From positions 62,001 to 126,000 of the forward strand of contig CAVYVZ010000003.1 of assembly GCA_963772065.1 (NCBI GenBank): 64,000 nucleotides of DNA. Direction: 5' to 3'. Under the pieces are notes generated by a model. It saw only the letters and a program-made list of their open reading frames with translations, was not told where the DNA came from and ran no database searches. Made by a program: the position numbers and the translations under genes. The stretch is from CAVYVZ01 sp963772065 (GTDB taxonomy: Bacteria; Acidobacteriota; Vicinamibacteria; Vicinamibacterales; UBA2999). Shown here piece by piece: positions 60,238-64,000 of the stretch. Position 1 is the stretch's first letter, and each line of letters starts with the position of its first letter.

Positions 60238-62025
60238 TCAGCGGGACAGCACGTCGGGGAGCTTCCGCATGAAGATGCGAACGTCGCCGATCTGGGCGGC
60301 CGTGGAGATGAAGTCGAACGCTGTCGGGCTGACGGTCGTGGTGCGGCCTTCGAGAACGGCTCTCAGCGCCGCGGGCAGGACGGGACATTCGTCCAGCAGG
60401 CCGAGCACGCTGATCCAGGCTGTCATGTCGAGCATCGCGAGGATTTCGGTCGCGTCGCGCGCGCGCCACGGCGTGCCGGCGGCGCGCTGCGTCACGAGCG
60501 CGCGCTGCAGCGCGACGAGCCCGGGCCGGATGTCGCGATCGACGCAGTGAAGATCGGTCAGCGTCGAGATGAGCTGTTCCGCCACGAACAGGCTGACCTC
60601 CTGGTGCAGCACCGACCAGCCCATTTCGAACGCGGTCACGAGGCCGTGATCGATCAGCCACGAGTCGGGCGGCGAGGTCACGCTCGGCCAACGCTCCGGC
60701 CAGTACTCGAGACCCAGATTACAGATCCCCGCGGCAGCATCGGACGCTTCCTGTGGCGTGAACGGTCGCGACTGGACGGAGCATCCCGCGAGCAGCGTGT
60801 TCGCGAGGAACGCGAGTTCACGACTGCGCGTGAGGTATGCGGTCGCGTCCGTGTCGCGGACGTACGCCATCAGCCGGCGCAAGCGCGTGAGCCTGGCGGC
60901 CTGCGGGTCGGCGTCCGCGGCTTCGAGCAGCGCGCGCGGACGCTGCGGCATCACGCCTGCCTCGGCCAGGAGCTCCATGACCGCTTCGAGCGATTCGGGG
61001 ACGTCGGTCGCGTGCGCGTGGACATCGCTCGACTGTGACGCTGCGAACGGCAACGACAACGACGCAGACGGCGATGTCGACGACGGCGATTCCGCTGCTT
61101 CGTCCGCCGATCGAAAGTATGCCGTGACGATCGGATTGACCTTGATCGACCCCGTCGCCGGCGCTCCTGATTGCGTGTGTTTCGGCTGTCGCGCCATCTG
61201 GAGGAAGGCGCGCGAGTCGGCGGGCGTCGCGTAGCCTTGCTGCGATCGCCGGCGCTCCCGTTCGATCGTGACGTCGTGGAGGTGCTGCTCCGGTGCCAGC
61301 AGCAGATCGTCCAGGCCGTCGATCTCGGGCCTGGAGTTGGACAGACGCCGGCAGCCCTGCATCACGGCGTGGAAGTAGTGGCCGTGCTCGGCGTCGAGCG
61401 CGACCAGCAGCGTGACGATCGCGTCCCACGCGTCGGCTCTCCGCGCACGGACGATGTAGCCGGCCACGTCACACTCGAGCCAGTCGCCGCTCGAATCGTG
61501 CATCGGCGCGTCGTCGGCAGGCATCGACCGGGCATCCCTGGCTTCGTCGACTTCTATCGAATCTCCTTCACGCATCGCCTCGGCACGATCCATCGGCTCG
61601 TCATCACTCTGGGCGGTTGGCTCGAAGATGCCCGGATCGAACACACGCACGTAGCGGGAGAGTCCGACGATCACCAGATCCTTGTCGAGGGCGGCGACCG
61701 TTCGTGCGGCCACCGAGCCTCCGGAGTCCACCAGCACTTCGAGCCATTCGCCGAAGCGATCGACGTCGAACTGCTCGTCGCGTCCCGGGCGCGCGTGACG
61801 CCACAGATCGAGGTCGAGCAGGGAGGTGAGCTGCGCGGGCGTCATCGACGTGACGAGCTCGTTGCACGCATCGAGTCCGCGGGACCGAATGAGCTGATGC
61901 AGCGTCTCCGGCGGAAGGTGCGGAACGACGGTCGCAAGGAATGGCGTATCCAGCAATCGCGCGAGCCGATGTTCGACCGAGCCCCCGTCGCGAGGCACCG
62001 CATCGCGGTTCGTGATTTTGGACAT
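60238..62025 (-). CDS. DUF6178 family protein
   Basis: A 595-residue alpha-helical protein of the DUF6178 family: LLDTPFLATVVPHLPPETLHQLI, LTSLLDLDLWRHARPGRDEQFDVDRFGEWLEVLV, VDRDIRPGLVALQ. An acidic Asp/Glu-rich insert at about residues 140-180 and a Ser/Pro-rich stretch near 320 break the core. Function unknown. No signal or membrane helix. ATG 62025 is the first in frame. It is flanked by the VOC gene, converging on it, and by the mobile-element remnant upstream. Confidence 0.88.
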   Translation of the reverse strand: MSKITNRDAVPRDGGSVEHRLARLLDTPFLATVVPHLPPETLHQLIRSRGLDACNELVTSMTPAQLTSLLDLDLWRHARPGRDEQFDVDRFGEWLEVLVDSGGSVAARTVAALDKDLVIVGLSRYVRVFDPGIFEPTAQSDDEPMDRAEAMREGDSIEVDEARDARSMPADDAPMHDSSGDWLECDVAGYIVRARRADAWDAIVTLLVALDAEHGHYFHAVMQGCRRLSNSRPEIDGLDDLLLAPEQHLHDVTIERERRRSQQGYATPADSRAFLQMARQPKHTQSGAPATGSIKVNPIVTAYFRSADEAAESPSSTSPSASLSLPFAASQSSDVHAHATDVPESLEAVMELLAEAGVMPQRPRALLEAADADPQAARLTRLRRLMAYVRDTDATAYLTRSRELAFLANTLLAGCSVQSRPFTPQEASDAAAGICNLGLEYWPERWPSVTSPPDSWLIDHGLVTAFEMGWSVLHQEVSLFVAEQLISTLTDLHCVDRDIRPGLVALQRALVTQRAAGTPWRARDATEILAMLDMTAWISVLGLLDECPVLPAALRAVLEGRTTTVSPTAFDFISTAAQIGDVRIFMRKLPDVLSR

Positions 62026-62388
62026 GAGCGGCGATGGTACCGGTCCTGGCGTCCAACAAACAGTCTTGAAGAATGGGGCGGTGTGGGGGGATACTATCTA
62101 TGGGATGGACGTCCGTCGTCCCATCCTCGCCCTCCGACTCTCACCTTCGGTTCGTCACCTTCGCCACCTTCCGCCTTCTCTCGTCGCCTCTGGCGCTCGC
62201 GGGCTCGTCTCCTTCATGCACTACGATCTCGGCTACTTTGACGACGAGACGTGCAGGCTGAACCGATCGAGAATCCGTTCGGTCCGAACGTGTTACCTAT
62301 AGTCTTCGTTGATCCGCGGCTACAGTCCGAGCAAGATCGCCAGTGTGATGAGCGGTCTGTATAGCGACTGTCTGGAAATGGAGTCCAT
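62026..62388. other. Intergenic region with transposase remnant
   Basis: No intact gene is present. The middle (62203-62330) holds a decayed transposase C-terminus, listed separately. The right end holds the promoter and start region of the GNAT gene (GTG 62389, with GGAG 5 nt upstream). Confidence 0.5.
62203..62330 (+). mobile_element. Remnant of an integrase-core transposase C-terminus
   Basis: In one frame the sequence reads LVSFMHYDLGYFDDETCRL, and after a one- or two-base shift PIENPFGPNVLPI. Together this matches the C-terminal pattern of IS481-like integrase-core transposases (YDLGYFDDETCRLEP..NPFGPKVLPM) as I recall that family. No catalytic domain, terminal repeats or other parts are present, so it is a decayed fragment. 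The family identity is from memory. Confidence 0.5.
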
Positions 62389-62979
62389 GTGACGTTCACA
62401 CCGGATGTGCGTTCGGCCAGCGGCGAAGACGAACAGCAGGTGGTGATCGCCGTGATCACGCTGGCCTTCAGTGGTGATCCCATGGCACGCTGGGCTTTTC
62501 CGGATCCTGCAACGTATCTGAAGGTCATGCCGCAGGTAGCCCGCGCCTTCGGGGGCAACGGCTTCGCGCACGGAACCGCGCATCTTGCCGGCGGCGGCGC
62601 CGCTGCTGCGATGTGGCTGTCACCTGGAGTCCAGCCGGACCATGAGAGACTCACGGCGCTGACCGGCGAACACGCTCCCCACGAACAGCAGGCGGACATG
62701 GACCGCGTGTTTGCCCAGATGGAAACCTACCATCCATCGGAGCCATGCTGGTACCTGCCGCTGATCGGAGTGGATCCAACCTGCCAGGGGCGCGGCTATG
62801 GGTCAGCGCTCCTCCGCTACGCACTCGAGCAATGCGATCGCGATGGCATGCCCGCGTATCTCGAGTCGTCGAATCCGCGAAACATCCCGCTCTACCAGCG
62901 GCACGGGTTCGAGATTATCGGAGCCATCCAGGCGGGCACATCGCCGACGGTGGTCCCGATGCTGCGTCGACGGCGCTGA
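62389..62979 (+). CDS. GNAT-family N-acetyltransferase
   Basis: A 196-residue GNAT acetyltransferase. The acetyl-CoA pyrophosphate loop is VDPTCQGRGYGSALLRYALEQC (QxxGxG) at about residues 123-144, followed by YLESSNPRNIPLYQRHGFEIIG. The N-terminal half resembles actinobacterial and acidobacterial GNATs with DPMARWAFPDP. The substrate is unknown. The start is GTG 62389, with GGAG 5 nt upstream. Convergent with the DUF456 gene. Confidence 0.92.
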   Translation: MTFTPDVRSASGEDEQQVVIAVITLAFSGDPMARWAFPDPATYLKVMPQVARAFGGNGFAHGTAHLAGGGAAAAMWLSPGVQPDHERLTALTGEHAPHEQQADMDRVFAQMETYHPSEPCWYLPLIGVDPTCQGRGYGSALLRYALEQCDRDGMPAYLESSNPRNIPLYQRHGFEIIGAIQAGTSPTVVPMLRRRR

Positions 62980-62991
62980 AGTACACCCAAG

Positions 62992-63474
62992 TCAGAAGAG
63001 AAAGAACGCAGCGAGAAAGATCGCCAGCATCGTGAATGCGATCGCGACCTTCACGACCGCTCCAACCAGGAAGCCGATCCAGGCGGCGAGGCCGGCGCGT
63101 CCAGCGCGACCGAGATCGCGGTGCGCGCTCAACTCTCCAAGGACGGCGCCCAGGAATGGTCCAACGATGAGACCCGGCAGTCCGAACACCAGTCCGAACA
63201 GCGTCCCGAGGGCGGCGCCGACCATCGCGCGCGGGCTCGCCCCCATGCGTTTGACGCCAAGCGCGCCGGCGACGAAGTCCACCGCATAGCTCGCCGCAGC
63301 CAGCAGTCCAATGACGGCAAGCATCCATCCGCCCACCCGCGTGAACCCGTCGGCCCACGCGGCGAGCAGCAGCCCCGCGAAGATGAGAATCGTGCCCGGC
63401 AGCGCCGGCAGCAGGATGCCCGCCAGGCCAACCGCAACCAGAACAGCCGCGATCACCCACAGGACAACCGTCAT
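62992..63474 (-). CDS. DUF456 family membrane protein
   Basis: A 160-residue integral membrane protein of the DUF456 family, with four or more TM helices: VLWVIAAVLVAVGLAGILLPALPGTILIFAGLLLAAW, YAVDFVAGALGVKRMGASPRAMVGAALGTLFGLVFGLPGLIVGPFLGAVLGEL, and a C-terminal pair. The LPGTxLIF and FGLPGLIVGPFLGA motifs are typical. Function unknown. ATG 63474. It converges on the GNAT gene. Confidence 0.93.
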   Translation of the reverse strand: MTVVLWVIAAVLVAVGLAGILLPALPGTILIFAGLLLAAWADGFTRVGGWMLAVIGLLAAASYAVDFVAGALGVKRMGASPRAMVGAALGTLFGLVFGLPGLIVGPFLGAVLGELSAHRDLGRAGRAGLAAWIGFLVGAVVKVAIAFTMLAIFLAAFFLF

Positions 63475-63620
63475 GTCCGCGTAGGGTGACGCGAAACCGC
63501 GTCGGAGGCAACGAGAGATCGGGGTACGTAGCGCCGCTTTCGCGGCATTTCATTCAAATCTCAGCGGCCGCTCACGGTTTGGTGAGGACTCCGCGGCCGG
63601 GCCTCGGTCACACTGCGGGC

Positions 63621-64000
63621 ATGAAAACCACTGTGATGAACCCCGTGAAGGGATTCACCCTTTTCGCCCTCGGCCTGGCCGTCGCGGCCATGGGAATCTA
63701 TGTGGCCGACGCCGACGACGCGCCAGGCGCCGCGGTCATCGGCATGCTGCTGATGGTGGTCGGAGTCGTCCTCGGTGTGAGGGCCGCGCGCAACCGGCTC
63801 CCCATGTGGGCTGCCCGCACCGCGCTTGCCGTCGGCGTCGGCGTCGCCGCGTTCGCGGCATTTCTGACCCATGGGGTCGTCGTGACCGCGCCTCTCTTCC
63901 CGCAGTCGCAGGAGGTGCCATCGGTCGTCGACTCGGCGCCGTCGCGGCAATATGCGGCGGCCGTCGAGCGCGCGCGGGAGCTCGTGCGCGCAGCCGTATT
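63621..64000 (+). CDS. Membrane protein, partial; possibly N-terminus of a serine hydrolase
   Basis: The frame is open from ATG 63621 to the window end (126 codons). Three hydrophobic segments are evident: FTLFALGLAVAAMGIYVA, AAVIGMLLMVVGVVLGVRA and ALAVGVGVAAFAAFLTHG. A soluble stretch ending SRQYAAAVERARELVRAAV follows, the sort of helix that precedes the catalytic domain of acidobacterial beta-lactamase-family hydrolases. That identification is a guess; only the membrane N-terminus is seen. Divergent from the DUF456 gene. Confidence 0.65.
   Translation, partial: MKTTVMNPVKGFTLFALGLAVAAMGIYVADADDAPGAAVIGMLLMVVGVVLGVRAARNRLPMWAARTALAVGVGVAAFAAFLTHGVVVTAPLFPQSQEVPSVVDSAPSRQYAAAVERARELVRAAV

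Noticed and set aside
1..64000. tRNA, rRNA, CRISPR, riboswitch or phage genes
   Set aside because: I scanned for T-loop motifs, regular repeats and phage-type genes and saw none; a covariance-model search could still find small RNAs.

Overview
The window looks like a metagenomic contig of a high-GC, free-living bacterium, most probably Acidobacteriota and within them the Vicinamibacteria-type soil lineages. The main evidence is two PadR regulator + long FtsX/MacB-type permease (ADOP) pairs (1-1530 and 24198-27330), a family expanded in that phylum. The many small MarR/MerR/PadR/MocR regulators, c-di-GMP proteins and exported amide-metabolism enzymes fit the same picture. There are no rRNA or tRNA genes, CRISPR arrays or intact mobile elements. 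One decayed transposase tail lies near 62.2 kb.

Layout. 0-6.6 kb: partial ADOP permease and PadR, GT4 glycosyltransferase, S1 protease, MBL hydrolase, FMN reductase and a MocR regulator with its own operator. 6.7-12.1 kb: a signalling block (thioredoxin-like membrane protein, sensor kinase, receiver protein, REC-PAS-GGDEF-EAL protein; a divergent lone receiver). 12.1-16.4 kb: a tandem-repeat unknown protein followed by a DyP-type peroxidase, then a group II PLP decarboxylase. 16.5-24.2 kb: a rhomboid-like protein without its catalytic His, a membrane sensor kinase, an acyl-CoA ligase, a PilZ protein, and an aldo/keto reductase fused to a polynucleotide-kinase-like module. 24.2-34.4 kb: ADOP/PadR, DUF3237/MerR, vanadium-haloperoxidase/PAP2 protein, FG-GAP and PQQ-propeller proteins, two zinc-binding small proteins, cold-shock protein. 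34.6-38.2 kb: DinB protein divergent from a DUF5996-egtB-egtD ergothioneine operon. 38.3-42.4 kb: an unassigned three-gene operon with a 912-residue coiled-coil protein. 42.8-50.6 kb: an operon of six exported proteins (SelA-like PLP enzyme, PQQ-like propeller, metallohydrolase, acetamidase, triple-RidA protein, serine hydrolase), met tail to tail by a PIG-L deacetylase. 51.9-56.3 kb: TauE exporter, MarR with twin operators, two isoprenylcysteine-methyltransferase-like proteins around a VTT membrane protein, an SDR. 56.4-64 kb: subtilase, lone LuxR helix-turn-helix, VOC, DUF6178, GNAT, DUF456 and a partial membrane protein.

How the genes work together. The clearest functional units are ergothioneine synthesis (EgtB/EgtD), c-di-GMP/two-component signalling, and the exported amine/amide operon. 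In the last, a PLP lyase/aldolase-like enzyme, amide hydrolases and an imine/enamine deaminase (RidA) would together process a small nitrogenous compound outside the cytoplasm. That operon is the best candidate here for an undescribed system.

Data caveat. At least 16 single-base indels interrupt otherwise well-conserved genes. Almost all are +1 insertions, and nine fall in 6.8-10.5 kb. I read these as sequencing errors and give corrected gene spans. In every such gene the corrected length is a multiple of three.
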